From contig CAJTZX010000018.1 in the NCBI GenBank assembly GCA_910584345.1, positions 1-62,598 of the forward strand: 62,598 bases of DNA, read 5' to 3'. Of this stretch, positions 33,562 to 42,980 are shown one piece after another; the first letter of the stretch is position 1, and every line of letters begins with the position of its first letter. The stretch comes from an uncultured Eubacterium sp. GTDB taxonomy: Bacteria > Bacillota > Clostridia > Lachnospirales > Lachnospiraceae. The notes under the pieces were generated by a model. It saw only the letters and a list, made by a program, of their open reading frames with translations. It was not told the origin of the DNA and searched no databases. A program made the position numbers and the translations under genes.

Positions 33562-36124
33562 TAAATATTTTTCACAACGGCATATTAACACCGGGGGCGG
33601 TGATTTTATAGGAGGAGACGTTTACTGCCAGTCTCCTTCTTTTGCATATAGGCTAGATTTCATACGTAGTCTGAACGAGTATAAATCTTCGAATAAAATG
33701 CATTTTTTATGTGACGATATAGGATTTTATGGACGTGTAAAAGAAATAGAATGGTTAAATGAATTTTGTATGCAAAGTGATCCTATATTATATACTATTG
33801 TATATGGAGTTGGCGGAATCGGGAAGAGTAAGCTTCTTTATGAATATATGAAAAACAATTATGATTCTGAATGGAAGATGTGTTTTTTGACGGATGCTGT
33901 ATTATCGTCCATTTTAAATTATAATGATTATTCTTATCCTAAAAATCTTTTTATCGTAATTGATTATGCAGCAAGGTATGCACAACTGCTTGGCAAATGG
34001 ATTACAAAAATTTTAGAAATGCGGCAGACTGAAAAAAAAGTGCGGCTGATTATGGTTGAACGGTACGTGGTTTTATCTGAAAATCCATGTAAAACGTACT
34101 ACCCATGGCTGATGGAGTTTTATGGAAGCCCACATCAAAAAAGGATTTTACAAAGAGCAGAATATGATTTTTTAGAGTTAAAGCAAATTGATTGTAAAGA
34201 CTTATTCCAATTAATCGATAATTATGCTGCAATGGAAATGCCAACAAAGAACTTATCAAATGAAGAAAAACAAAATATCATTTCTTTTAGTTCTGACAGA
34301 CAAACGCCATTAATCATATTGCTTGCAACAGATGCTTTTTTAAATGGACGACCATATCGTCAATGGGATTTAACGTCTGTAGTACAAGATTATGTGGACA
34401 GGCTTTTGGACAGTTGGCTTACAGCATTGTGTAGCAATGACAGCTGTATTTTTCGATCTCTGGTCAACGTTCTTGTTTTTGCGACTGCAGTTGGAGGATT
34501 GGATATCAATGATGAAATACCTGCGGTTATTTCAGAAGATTATAAAAATATTTGCAGGGCAGAAAATGGAAGAATTATTTTAGAAAGCGCATCAGATTTT
34601 CATAACGAGGTAGTTGCGCCAATTGAGCCGGATTTTATTGGTGAATTTGTGGTTTTAAATACAATCCAAAAAGTAGCAGCAAGAAAAGAACGCCGTAAAA
34701 TCATTTCAGATTGTTACGCAAGCAGCGAATTCCCGCTATTTATGCATAAATGTATAGACGATTATTATGATAGCGGAGTTTTTAATAAGTTTTTCAATGA
34801 ATTTATTGAAATACTGGAGCCGTTAATGGATGAACCTGTATACATGGTACGATATGCATCTATTATCGAAAAATTTGCTCAGATTTGTAATATCAATAAA
34901 ATCCCTATATGTACAAAAATTTTGAAGCAATTATATGAAACGAAGTATCAGGAAGATTTATATCGTAAGCAATTGGCATTTATTTTTTCTGCACATCTGT
35001 ATAATAGGACAATTTTGAAAGGATACGAGGCTGGAAGGAGGCCGGAGGAATTTGGGGATATACATTTCGAAAAGCAAAATGCAGACGAAGCGTTATCTTT
35101 ATTTACCGATTTGTATAAAGAATGTAAACAAGATCAATCAATTACATTGACCTATGCAGAAGCATTAGCAAATTTTTCTTATTATTCGTATGAAAACGCA
35201 AAATTTGCAAAAAAAGAATTAGAGAATATTTTACATCAACATAGTACGCAGATACCAATGATCGCGGTTAAATATAGTATGGCGTTAAATAATCTGCTTA
35301 AAAATATGATATCTACGTCTTGGTTCCAGGAATCTGAAGATGTGATAGGGCTTATGTCTGATTTATATCGGAAGTATATAGCTGAAGCTGACAATCACAC
35401 TAAGGTATGTTTGGTTTTGGTTAATGCCGTATCGGATCCAAAGCTGCATGAATCTGTCAATCAGGAAATTGACTATATAGCGAATTCAAGTGAAGACTAT
35501 CAGAAAAAAATTATAGTCGAGTATGCGAAAGGGTTAAATAATATTATAGCATTATATATAAAAGCAGGAAATGGAAAATATTCAAATGACGACAAACAAA
35601 TCATACATTCTCATTTTCAAACACTGCGAGAATTATATGATAAATATAGTATATACTCTCCACAAATTATAATTGAGTATGCAAAAGCCAACACAAATAT
35701 CATTCTTTCCTGTGATATTCCAAAGGCAAAACTTATATTGGAATATTTAAAACAATTATGCTGCAAAGATGAAAACAGACCTTTTTATGGAATTCTTCTG
35801 ATACGATACATAAGAGCATTATATCATTATTGTTGTTTAAATGTCTTGCTTAACAGATATAATAAAGATATAGAATGCATTTTGGCAGAGGTTATCACAA
35901 TATATGAGAACAATAGAGAGTTATCAGATGAAATATATGTTTGGACAGCGGGATGCCTGCACTATATTTTTTGTTTGCTGTGCATGGGCGATGCAGAAAA
36001 TAAACAAATAAAATCAGTATATGATAGATTATATTGTGTTTATAAAACTGCTCCTTCTGGTATAAAGGCAAGTGTAGAAATTTATATTAAGATGACAGAA
36101 AGATTTCTCTCAATAAATACGTAA
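33548..36124 (+). CDS. STAND-type NTPase with N-terminal GGDFIGGD motif and helical repeats
   Basis: 858 residues. Residues 12-25 carry HINTGGGDFIGGDV. Residues 60-70 read FYGRVKEIEWL, the GRxxE lead-in of STAND NTPases. Walker A is YGVGGIGKS (86-94), Walker B NLFIVIDYAARY with D139, then RLIMVERY as sensor strand. Residues about 330-858 are helical repeats, TPR- or ARM-like (ALSLFTDLYKECKQDQSITL and similar), the usual ligand sensor. There is no separate effector domain, so the small membrane protein upstream may serve. ATG 33548 follows GGGGGTG; GTG 33539 is less likely. The gene is AT-rich like the other NLR-like gene and lies alone among core genes. Confidence 0.75.
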   Translation: MEQPNKYFSQRHINTGGGDFIGGDVYCQSPSFAYRLDFIRSLNEYKSSNKMHFLCDDIGFYGRVKEIEWLNEFCMQSDPILYTIVYGVGGIGKSKLLYEYMKNNYDSEWKMCFLTDAVLSSILNYNDYSYPKNLFIVIDYAARYAQLLGKWITKILEMRQTEKKVRLIMVERYVVLSENPCKTYYPWLMEFYGSPHQKRILQRAEYDFLELKQIDCKDLFQLIDNYAAMEMPTKNLSNEEKQNIISFSSDRQTPLIILLATDAFLNGRPYRQWDLTSVVQDYVDRLLDSWLTALCSNDSCIFRSLVNVLVFATAVGGLDINDEIPAVISEDYKNICRAENGRIILESASDFHNEVVAPIEPDFIGEFVVLNTIQKVAARKERRKIISDCYASSEFPLFMHKCIDDYYDSGVFNKFFNEFIEILEPLMDEPVYMVRYASIIEKFAQICNINKIPICTKILKQLYETKYQEDLYRKQLAFIFSAHLYNRTILKGYEAGRRPEEFGDIHFEKQNADEALSLFTDLYKECKQDQSITLTYAEALANFSYYSYENAKFAKKELENILHQHSTQIPMIAVKYSMALNNLLKNMISTSWFQESEDVIGLMSDLYRKYIAEADNHTKVCLVLVNAVSDPKLHESVNQEIDYIANSSEDYQKKIIVEYAKGLNNIIALYIKAGNGKYSNDDKQIIHSHFQTLRELYDKYSIYSPQIIIEYAKANTNIILSCDIPKAKLILEYLKQLCCKDENRPFYGILLIRYIRALYHYCCLNVLLNRYNKDIECILAEVITIYENNRELSDEIYVWTAGCLHYIFCLLCMGDAENKQIKSVYDRLYCVYKTAPSGIKASVEIYIKMTERFLSINT

Positions 36125-36187
36125 TATGTGGGATTCTTAAGTGTCAAATGTTTCAATCTTTCAGTGGATCATAAGGAGGTCTTAGAG

Positions 36188-36832
36188 GTGAAAATTTTGA
36201 TTACAGGGTTTGATCCGTTTGGTGGAGAATCGGTCAATCCCGCATATGAAGCAATTAAGCTGCTGCCAGATGAAATTGGCGGAGCACAGATTGTAAAAAT
36301 GGAAGTGCCGACCGTTTTTGGCAAGGCAGGAGAAGTTTTAAAAGCAGGCATTGAGATGCATCAGCCGGACGCAGTTATTTGTGTTGGCCAGGCAGGCGGA
36401 CGCTCTGGTATGTCCGTGGAAAAAGTGGCTATTAATTTTCAGGATGCGCGTATTCCAGATAATGAAAATCAACAGCCGATCGACCAGGTGATTGAAGAAG
36501 ATGGAGATACTGCCTATTTTGCAACAGTACCGGTGAAAGCGATGGTAGCAAAAATGCGGGAAAACGGTATTCCGGCATTTGTTTCTTATACTGCTGGAAC
36601 GTTTGTCTGCAATGAGCTGATGTATGCACTGCAGTATCTGCTTCATAAAAAATATCCACATATTCGCGGCGGCTTTATTCATGTGCCTTTTGCAATGCAG
36701 CAGACGGTAGAAAAGCCAAACGGGACACCTGCAATTGCGCTTTCGTCTATAACGAAAGGACTGGAGTGTTCGATTCTTGCAGTTATAGAAAATCGGGAAG
36801 ATATTTCACAGGCAATGGGAACAACACATTAG
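36188..36832 (+). CDS. pcp: Pyroglutamyl peptidase I (pyrrolidone-carboxylate peptidase)
   Basis: The 214-residue peptidase C15 begins KILITGFDPFGGESVNPAYE. The catalytic glutamate region is RSGMSVEKVAINFQDARIPD, the cysteine lies in AGTFVCNELMY and the histidine in GGFIHVPF. It removes N-terminal pyroglutamate from peptides. GTG 36188 follows AAGGAGGTCTTAGAG; the longer frame from 36128 has no site. It is convergent with nagA and ends at a palindrome and a terminator. Confidence 0.94.
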   Translation: MKILITGFDPFGGESVNPAYEAIKLLPDEIGGAQIVKMEVPTVFGKAGEVLKAGIEMHQPDAVICVGQAGGRSGMSVEKVAINFQDARIPDNENQQPIDQVIEEDGDTAYFATVPVKAMVAKMRENGIPAFVSYTAGTFVCNELMYALQYLLHKKYPHIRGGFIHVPFAMQQTVEKPNGTPAIALSSITKGLECSILAVIENREDISQAMGTTH

Positions 36833-36869
36833 AGCGTGTTTGAAAAATGCTTTCTTAAACATGCTCTAG
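36831..36869. repeat. Inverted repeat after pcp
   Basis: AGAGCGTGTTT pairs with AAACATGCTCT (one mismatch) around about 16 bases. It overlaps the pcp stop and precedes a separate terminator. Confidence 0.55.
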
Positions 36870-36874
36870 TAGGA

Positions 36875-36912
36875 AAGACCCTCTGGCAAGACAATTTGCC
36901 AGAGGGTCTTAT
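36875..36912. terminator. Bidirectional terminator between pcp and nagA
   Basis: AAGACCCTCTGGCAA pairs with TTGCCAGAGGGTCTT almost perfectly. T-rich flanks on either strand would end both convergent transcripts. Confidence 0.8.
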
Positions 36913-36968
36913 TTGTACAATCGGCTGTGCATCTTTCAAGTGTCTGCGTTTTCATGAAAATGGTTACA

Positions 36969-38114
36969 TTATCGGATTCTGGCTCCGTTTTTGAAAACCA
37001 TTTGAACCGCAAGAGATTCATCAAGTAAAACCAGATCTGCAATTTTACCGGTTTCAATGGAACCTCTTTCGTCATAAACGCCCAGGCATTTAGCCGGATT
37101 GACACTGGCGCATGCTACGGCAGTTTCTAATGGAAGATTCATCTGTGTGACAGCGGTATACATACATTCCATTAGGGTGGAGGCAGACCCAGCCAGTGCA
37201 CCGTCAGAAACAAGAGTTACTTTCCTGTCTTTGACATCGACATCGAGGCCGCCCAGCGTATAGCGTCCATTTGGCATACCTGCAGCGCGCATACTGTCGC
37301 TGATGAGAACCATGCGTTCTTTACCCATCATCTGAAAAGTAGCGCGGACAACAGAAGGGTGAATGTGTATGCCGTCGCAGATTAATTCTGCATAAACGTG
37401 AGAGCTGTCAAAGACAGCGCCGATCACTCCAGGTGAGCGATGTGTAAAAGGAGGCATGGCATTGTATAAATGAACCGCATGATTTGCACCTGCGTCAAAA
37501 GCAGACATAGCTGTATCGTAGTCAGCGTTTGTATGTGCCAGAGAGATATTTACCTTATCTTTTAACTGTGTAATAAAAGATTTAAAATCCGGGTTATCCT
37601 CAGGTGCGATACCAATAAATTTTACAAGTCCGTCAGAAGCTTCTATAAAACTTTCTGCAATTTTAACATCGCATGGCAGGATGTGCTTTGGATCCTGTGC
37701 ACCTTTTTTGGCTGTACTGATAAACGGACCTTCCATATTGATGCCGATAAGATCGGCGCCTTTTTTTGAGATTGTCTGTTTTTGGCATTCTTTGCGGTAT
37801 GCTGCAGCTGTGTGAAGGATCTGTAACAGCTCTTCATTTGGAAGTGTCATGGTAGCAGGGCAAATACCGGTAATACCGGCATATGCTTCGTGTTCCGCAA
37901 TTTTTTCAATGGCTTCGTTTGTGCCGTCACAAAGATCATAACCGCCGCAGCCGTGAAAATGCAGGTCAATCAGCCCCGGGATCGCATAGCAGCCTTTTGC
38001 GTCAATGACTTCCCGGCTGTCAGATGCATCAGCAAAGACACCATCTTGCATGTATATCGTACCTTCCTGAAATACGTTATCTTTTGTGTAAACTTTTGCG
38101 TGCTCAATAATCAT
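36969..38114 (-). CDS. nagA: N-acetylglucosamine-6-phosphate deacetylase
   Basis: About 381 residues of the amidohydrolase fold: metal-site GLIDLHFHGCGGYD, INMEGPF, SLAHTNADYDTAM, HLYNAMPPFTHRSPG and LISDSMRAAG. It converts GlcNAc-6-P to GlcN-6-P, feeding NagB. The start at 38114 lies 11 bases inside the rpiR-like gene and is preceded by AAAGGAGAAA. It is the last gene of a seven-gene sialic acid/aminosugar operon. Confidence 0.94.
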   Translation of the reverse strand: MIIEHAKVYTKDNVFQEGTIYMQDGVFADASDSREVIDAKGCYAIPGLIDLHFHGCGGYDLCDGTNEAIEKIAEHEAYAGITGICPATMTLPNEELLQILHTAAAYRKECQKQTISKKGADLIGINMEGPFISTAKKGAQDPKHILPCDVKIAESFIEASDGLVKFIGIAPEDNPDFKSFITQLKDKVNISLAHTNADYDTAMSAFDAGANHAVHLYNAMPPFTHRSPGVIGAVFDSSHVYAELICDGIHIHPSVVRATFQMMGKERMVLISDSMRAAGMPNGRYTLGGLDVDVKDRKVTLVSDGALAGSASTLMECMYTAVTQMNLPLETAVACASVNPAKCLGVYDERGSIETGKIADLVLLDESLAVQMVFKNGARIR

Positions 38115-38958
38115 GATTTTTCTCCTTTTTCCCTGTTTTTGTCCAGCCGTCTGCCAGCGCTTGCAAAGTATGGTGGTGCAGACTGTCTTTTGTCTGCTTG
38201 TCCAATTCGTTGTAACTGGAATAAATGATGTCCAGTATGAGCAGAATTGGAAATTGGGGAGATATGACATGCCCCTGATTTAGATGCTGGAGAGATGGAA
38301 TCTGTACAACCTCCGTACAGAACTCATATAATGTATCGTCATATTTGGCAGTAATCAATACTGTTTTTGCTCCTCGTTTGTGTGATTCCCGTAAAAGATA
38401 GAGCACATCGTCAGTTTCTCCGCTGATGCTGATACCGAATACAAGACTCTCTTTGTTTTGAAAGACTGCCCGCATACGAATGAGATCGTTGTCACAGAGC
38501 GAATCAATATCTACGCCAATACGCATAAAGCGCATTTCCATCTCGGCAGCAGCATGTCCGGAGCTTCCACGGCCACATGCGAGGACACGTCCGGCAGTTC
38601 CAAGATAATGTGCAATGCGGGAAATCTGTTCTTCATCTACGAGCTGGTATGTTTTGTTTAAAAGTTCCTGATAGGCATTTAAAATCATCCTTGTATTTCC
38701 TGTGATAGAATCTTTTTCTACCATAAGAGTCATTTCGTATTGATACATAAATTCCCGGTAACCCCGGTAGCCGCATTTTTGGGCAAACCGGGACAAGGAA
38801 GCTTCAGATACATAGAGCCGGTCGGCGATTGCTTTGGAAGAAAAATCCACTTTTGCCTGATTATTGATAAAAAAATCAGCGATATTTTTTTCTACTGCCG
38901 TAAATTTTTCGTAATTCCTTTCGATGACCGGCACGACTGATTTAATATAGTATTCCAT
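38104..38958 (-). CDS. RpiR-family transcriptional regulator (HTH + SIS), probable regulator of the nan/nag cluster
   Basis: The 284-residue protein has an N-terminal HTH_6 domain (YEKFTAVEKNIADFFINNQA, then AIADRLYVSEASLSRFAQKC) and a C-terminal SIS sugar-phosphate-binding domain (VLACGRGSSGHAAAEMEMRF, then FGISISGETDDVLYLLRES). Such proteins sense sugar phosphates such as ManNAc-6-P or GlcNAc-6-P. Position between nagA and nanK makes it the likely local regulator. An operator could not be identified by eye. Confidence 0.9.
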   Translation of the reverse strand: MEYYIKSVVPVIERNYEKFTAVEKNIADFFINNQAKVDFSSKAIADRLYVSEASLSRFAQKCGYRGYREFMYQYEMTLMVEKDSITGNTRMILNAYQELLNKTYQLVDEEQISRIAHYLGTAGRVLACGRGSSGHAAAEMEMRFMRIGVDIDSLCDNDLIRMRAVFQNKESLVFGISISGETDDVLYLLRESHKRGAKTVLITAKYDDTLYEFCTEVVQIPSLQHLNQGHVISPQFPILLILDIIYSSYNELDKQTKDSLHHHTLQALADGWTKTGKKEKNHDY

Positions 38959-39023
38959 AAGATCAACCTCAGTTTCATTTTCTGCTTATTTCAGGAAAGT
39001 TCGTTATTTAAAAGTTTATACAT

Positions 39024-39923
39024 TTATGCAGGATGACAGCTTTTAAAATGGTAAAACGCACCAAGCATTCCTGCGTCGTTTCTGTGCTTTGCAAATGTCA
39101 TCGTTACATGGGAAGCAATGCTGTCGATCAAATAGGATTCTACGGCCGCTTGAATCTTGTCTTTTAAATAGTCTTCCTGCGCCATAATACCTCCACCGAG
39201 CACAATCGTCTGCGGATTTAGCACATAGCACAGATTCGCAATACCAAGCCCAAGTACGTCTATCATTTCATCAATGGCCTGTATGCAGACCGAATTTCCG
39301 AGTCTGGCTTCACTGAATATGCGAAAACCATTCCAATTTTCCTGCGGTTCCTGTTTGCGTTCCGCTGTTTTTTTCACAAGGCTGCTGGCAGAGCCGAGTG
39401 TTTGAAAATCACTTCCTCGCATATGCATATATCCGACTTCACAAGCGCTGTAAGAAACGCCGTGAAAGACATGGCCTCCGGTTACCAGACATCCGCCGAT
39501 GCCTGTACCGATTGTCAGCATCAGCATAGGATCACTTTCTTTTCCTGCACCTGTCAGATACTCAGCCAGTCCGGCACAGTTTACATCATTTTCTACTTCA
39601 CAAGGTACGAAAAAGCGTTGTTCCATAGTATCTTTGAAACAAATGCCTGTGTACTTTGGGATGAGAGGGGCAGAATGTTGGATAGCCCCTCGCTTCGTGT
39701 CCACAATACCGGCCGTTGAGATACAGATGCCGGAAATTTTGTGCTCTTCACAATAACGTTGTGTAATCGTAATTGCTTTTTTCAGTATGGAAGGCCCGCC
39801 TTTTTCTGCTTCTGTCGGTGTCTCTCCTCGATGGATCATCATACCGTCAGCGCCGATCAGTCCATATTTTATGGCGGTTCCTCCAATATCAATGCTAACA
39901 TATTTTTTCATCAGGATACCCAA
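39024..39923 (-). CDS. nanK: ROK-family N-acetylmannosamine kinase
   Basis: About 299 residues of the ROK fold: KKYVSIDIGGTAIKYGL (phosphate loop), VENDVNCAGLAEYL, LTIGTGIGGCLVTGGHVFHG, and PQTIVLGGGIM. The usual zinc-binding CxCGxxGC motif of ROK proteins is missing here (replaced by HMRGSDFQTLG), as in some NanK enzymes. The TTG at 39923 has AGAAGG five bases ahead, whereas ATG 39911 has no site at proper distance. It should phosphorylate ManNAc at O6. Confidence 0.85.
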   Translation of the reverse strand: MGILMKKYVSIDIGGTAIKYGLIGADGMMIHRGETPTEAEKGGPSILKKAITITQRYCEEHKISGICISTAGIVDTKRGAIQHSAPLIPKYTGICFKDTMEQRFFVPCEVENDVNCAGLAEYLTGAGKESDPMLMLTIGTGIGGCLVTGGHVFHGVSYSACEVGYMHMRGSDFQTLGSASSLVKKTAERKQEPQENWNGFRIFSEARLGNSVCIQAIDEMIDVLGLGIANLCYVLNPQTIVLGGGIMAQEDYLKDKIQAAVESYLIDSIASHVTMTFAKHRNDAGMLGAFYHFKSCHPA

Positions 39924-39973
39924 TACAACCTTCTTTCATTATATTTTTTACAGGTAAGATAAGCCGACTCTTC

Positions 39974-40426
39974 TTACGAAATCTGTATCTTAAAAATAGC
40001 TTTCTTAATCGTTTCAGGCTGATTTACCTGTATCGCAGTCCGGTGTGCATCGTTCGGGAAACAAATGAGAAAATCTTTGTCGCGTAAGATGACGCTGCAG
40101 TTTTTATCTCCGTCCAGAGGCAGAAAATCATCTTTTTCTTCATATGCTTTTTGTTCCATATTTGCGATAAAATTCAAATCAATCTGTTCCGTACCAGACA
40201 ACATGAAATGCAGATCCAGATATTGTCTGTGCGCTTCCCAAAAACGCTGCTTGGGCGTAGTAGTAGTATACTCTACAATGTTTACAAACAACCGTTTTCC
40301 ATCGATTTCATGGCAGCCGTTCTCGTAGGACAGCAAATCGTGTGTATTTGCATAATCAAAGCATTCCATCACCGCTTTTTCTAAAAACGGGTATTCTTCC
40401 AAATGATTATTATTTCCAAAAATCAT
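39974..40426 (-). CDS. YhcH/YjgK/YiaL-family protein (NanQ-type sialic acid anomerase)
   Basis: The 150-residue cupin-like protein has GKRLFVNIVEYTT, WEAHRQYLDLHFMLSGTEQI and FPNDAHRTAI. The histidines and glutamates form the family's metal site. E. coli NanQ speeds conversion between sialic acid anomers. Its place beside the sialic acid transporter and lyase supports that role. RBS GGGAGG. Confidence 0.88.
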   Translation of the reverse strand: MIFGNNNHLEEYPFLEKAVMECFDYANTHDLLSYENGCHEIDGKRLFVNIVEYTTTTPKQRFWEAHRQYLDLHFMLSGTEQIDLNFIANMEQKAYEEKDDFLPLDGDKNCSVILRDKDFLICFPNDAHRTAIQVNQPETIKKAIFKIQIS

Positions 40427-40438
40427 AGAAACCTCCCT

Positions 40439-41941
40439 TTAATTGTAAATCGTTGTATTTTTTGCCGGAACCGAATGGTCGCCTGTCAGTTTTCTGGAAA
40501 TGATGCTGGCCGGGATTCCTACAATCAAAGATACAACGATTGAAATAATAGAATAGGACCAGATAGATACAGCGCCGGCTGGAGCAAAATATTTAATACC
40601 GACCATAACAACCGAAGCAGCGGCAAATGCCAAGGCAGCCCCGAAGGCGTTCGCAATTTTTGTAAATGCGCCTAATATAAAGGTACCTATCAGGATGCCT
40701 AATACGAGTCCCATAAATCCATTAAACCATTCATACGCAGATTTTACACCACCGTTTGCCAGTACAATCGAAACGATGATCGCAAAAATACCAACGATAA
40801 GCGATACATATTGTCCAATCTTTGTCTGTTTTTCCAAACTCAGCTCTTTTTTGCTGATTCTGGCCTGAATATCCAGTGTCCAGCTGGCAGCAACGGAGTT
40901 TAATCCGGTGGATAAGGTAGATTGAGAAGCTGCATAAATGGCAGCTAACAGCAGTCCGGTAACGCCGACAGGAAGCTCAAATGCAATGTAGGAAGCAAAG
41001 ATCTGATCTTGTGCAGCTGCAGGAGGAAGCTCGTTTTGCTGATAAAAAACATATAGTCCGGTACCGATCAGATAAAATACAGTTGCGATAAAGATCGATA
41101 AAGCGCCGTTTGTCAGCATCATTTTGTTTAACTTTTTCGTATCTGTTGTAGTTGTGAAACGCTGTACAATATCCTGGCTGGATACATAAGAACCCATAGT
41201 ATTAAATCCGGCTCCTACGATTAAAAGAAAAACACTGTCTTTTAAAAGGTTCGGACTGAAAATCGGCTGATCCGGTGCAAGGAATTTTCCGTCGTTACGG
41301 AAAGCATCAAACAAAGCGCCAAAGCCGCCGTCTGTATGTGCGACTAAAAACAGCAGAGCAATAGTAACACCGATTAACAGGACGGAACCCTGGATAAAAT
41401 CAGTCCATAATACAGACTTAAGTCCTCCGGTATAGGAATAAATAATGGCGATTACACCCATAATAATAATCAGAAGATTTACGTTTATTCCGGTCAGATT
41501 TGCCAGTACCATACATGGCAGATACATAATGATAGACATACGTCCGATCTGGTAAATGATAAACATTACAGCACCCAGTACGCGCAGCCCGCGGCTTTCA
41601 AAACGCAGCTCCAGATAATGATAAGCTGTGTCAATGTCAAGCTTACTGTAGATTGGAAGGAAAAACCGGATGGTGAATGGGATTGCAAGAATCATTCCAA
41701 GCTGTGCAAACCACATAATCCATGTTCCGGCATAAGAGTTTCCTGCCAGAGATAAAAAGGAAATCGGACTTAATAAGGTAGCGAAGATCGATACGGATGT
41801 AACCCACCATGGGATCGTGCCATCACCTTTAAAATATTCTTTGCCTTTCATATCTTTCTTGGCAAAGAGAAGTCCTGCAAAAAGTACTGCAGCTAAGTAT
41901 ACTACTAAAATTATAAGATCTATTGTTGTAAAACCCTGCAT
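40439..41941 (-). CDS. Sodium:solute symporter (SSS family), probable sialic acid transporter
   Basis: The 500-residue protein has about 13 membrane helices and SSS signatures: TIPWWVTSVSIFATLLSPIS, YLELRFESRGLRVLG, and SYTGGLKSVLWTDFIQG. SSS-type sialic acid transporters (SiaT) are known in several bacteria; gene context names the substrate. No sialidase lies in the window, so the cell may take free sialic acid or use an enzyme coded elsewhere. Confidence 0.88.
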   Translation of the reverse strand: MQGFTTIDLIILVVYLAAVLFAGLLFAKKDMKGKEYFKGDGTIPWWVTSVSIFATLLSPISFLSLAGNSYAGTWIMWFAQLGMILAIPFTIRFFLPIYSKLDIDTAYHYLELRFESRGLRVLGAVMFIIYQIGRMSIIMYLPCMVLANLTGINVNLLIIIMGVIAIIYSYTGGLKSVLWTDFIQGSVLLIGVTIALLFLVAHTDGGFGALFDAFRNDGKFLAPDQPIFSPNLLKDSVFLLIVGAGFNTMGSYVSSQDIVQRFTTTTDTKKLNKMMLTNGALSIFIATVFYLIGTGLYVFYQQNELPPAAAQDQIFASYIAFELPVGVTGLLLAAIYAASQSTLSTGLNSVAASWTLDIQARISKKELSLEKQTKIGQYVSLIVGIFAIIVSIVLANGGVKSAYEWFNGFMGLVLGILIGTFILGAFTKIANAFGAALAFAAASVVMVGIKYFAPAGAVSIWSYSIISIVVSLIVGIPASIISRKLTGDHSVPAKNTTIYN

Positions 41942-42035
41942 ACGTTATCCTCCTGTATGACAAAGGAAGCAGATGTGGTGCGAATGTTTTTTGACCGTAC
42001 CACATACTTCCTCAAAACCTTGTTACATGTAACGG

Positions 42036-42953
42036 TTAAAGATAATTTTCTTTTGCAGTCCGGATCATAGAAGCTGCCTGTTCTACGATAGCTGCATCTT
42101 CATCGGTAAGCGATGGCAGAGGTTTTCTGACGCCGCCTAATTCCAGACCTTCGTTGATTTTAAGGATGGCTTTGATTACGCCATACATATTTCCATGTGC
42201 AGAGCACATTTTATAAATAATTTCATTTACGGCATATTGAATCTTGCGGGCTTTATCGAGCTGTCCGGCTTTTACATATTCATCCATTTTTAAAAACAGC
42301 TCCGGCATCGCGCCATAAGTACCGCCGATTGCGCCTTGTGCACCGATGACTCTGCCACTGATAAACTGTTCATCTGGTCCGTTGAATACAATATAAGAAT
42401 CTCCGGCAGCCTGTAAAAACATCTGGATATCCTGTACCGGCATGGAAGAATTTTTTACACCGATAACTCTTGGATTTTCGCGCATTTTTGCGAAAAGGCT
42501 CATCGTCAGTGCAACTCCGGCAAGCTGCGGGATATTGTAAATGACAAAATCGGTATCCGGTGCGGCTGAGCTGATATCATTCCAATAGTCTGCGATTGCG
42601 TGTTCCGGCAGGTGAAAATAAATAGGAGGGATTGCTGCAATTGCGTCTACACCAAGGCTTTGTGCATGTTTTGCCAGTTCCATGCTGTCTGCCGTATTGT
42701 TGCAGGCTACATGAGCAATAACGGTCAGCTTTCCGTCTGCTGCTTCCATTACATTTTCCAGTATCCGTTTTTTATCTTCGACGCTTTGATAAATACATTC
42801 CCCAGAGGAACCATTCACGTATACCCCTTTTACACCTTTTTCTACAAAATATTTTGTCAGTGCCCGTACCCCTTGCGGACTAATATGGTCTTCGTTGTCA
42901 TAGCATGCATAAAATGCAGGAATAATACCTTTGTACTTTTCTAAATCTCTCAT
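42036..42953 (-). CDS. nanA: N-acetylneuraminate lyase (DHDPS/NAL family)
   Basis: The 305-residue TIM barrel has YVNGSSGECIYQ, the Schiff-base lysine in VIGVKNSSMPV, and the catalytic tyrosine in FVIYNIPQLAG. The NAL-type GSSGE loop argues against dihydrodipicolinate synthase. It splits Neu5Ac into ManNAc and pyruvate. RBS AAGGAGAAG. The gap of 82 bases after the transporter gene shows no feature of note. Confidence 0.9.
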   Translation of the reverse strand: MRDLEKYKGIIPAFYACYDNEDHISPQGVRALTKYFVEKGVKGVYVNGSSGECIYQSVEDKKRILENVMEAADGKLTVIAHVACNNTADSMELAKHAQSLGVDAIAAIPPIYFHLPEHAIADYWNDISSAAPDTDFVIYNIPQLAGVALTMSLFAKMRENPRVIGVKNSSMPVQDIQMFLQAAGDSYIVFNGPDEQFISGRVIGAQGAIGGTYGAMPELFLKMDEYVKAGQLDKARKIQYAVNEIIYKMCSAHGNMYGVIKAILKINEGLELGGVRKPLPSLTDEDAAIVEQAASMIRTAKENYL

Positions 42954-42980
42954 GTCTCTTCTCCTTTTTACATACGTTTG

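Noticed and set aside
42036..42953. Dihydrodipicolinate synthase (dapA)
   Set aside because: GSSGE loop and position among nan genes fit N-acetylneuraminate lyase better.
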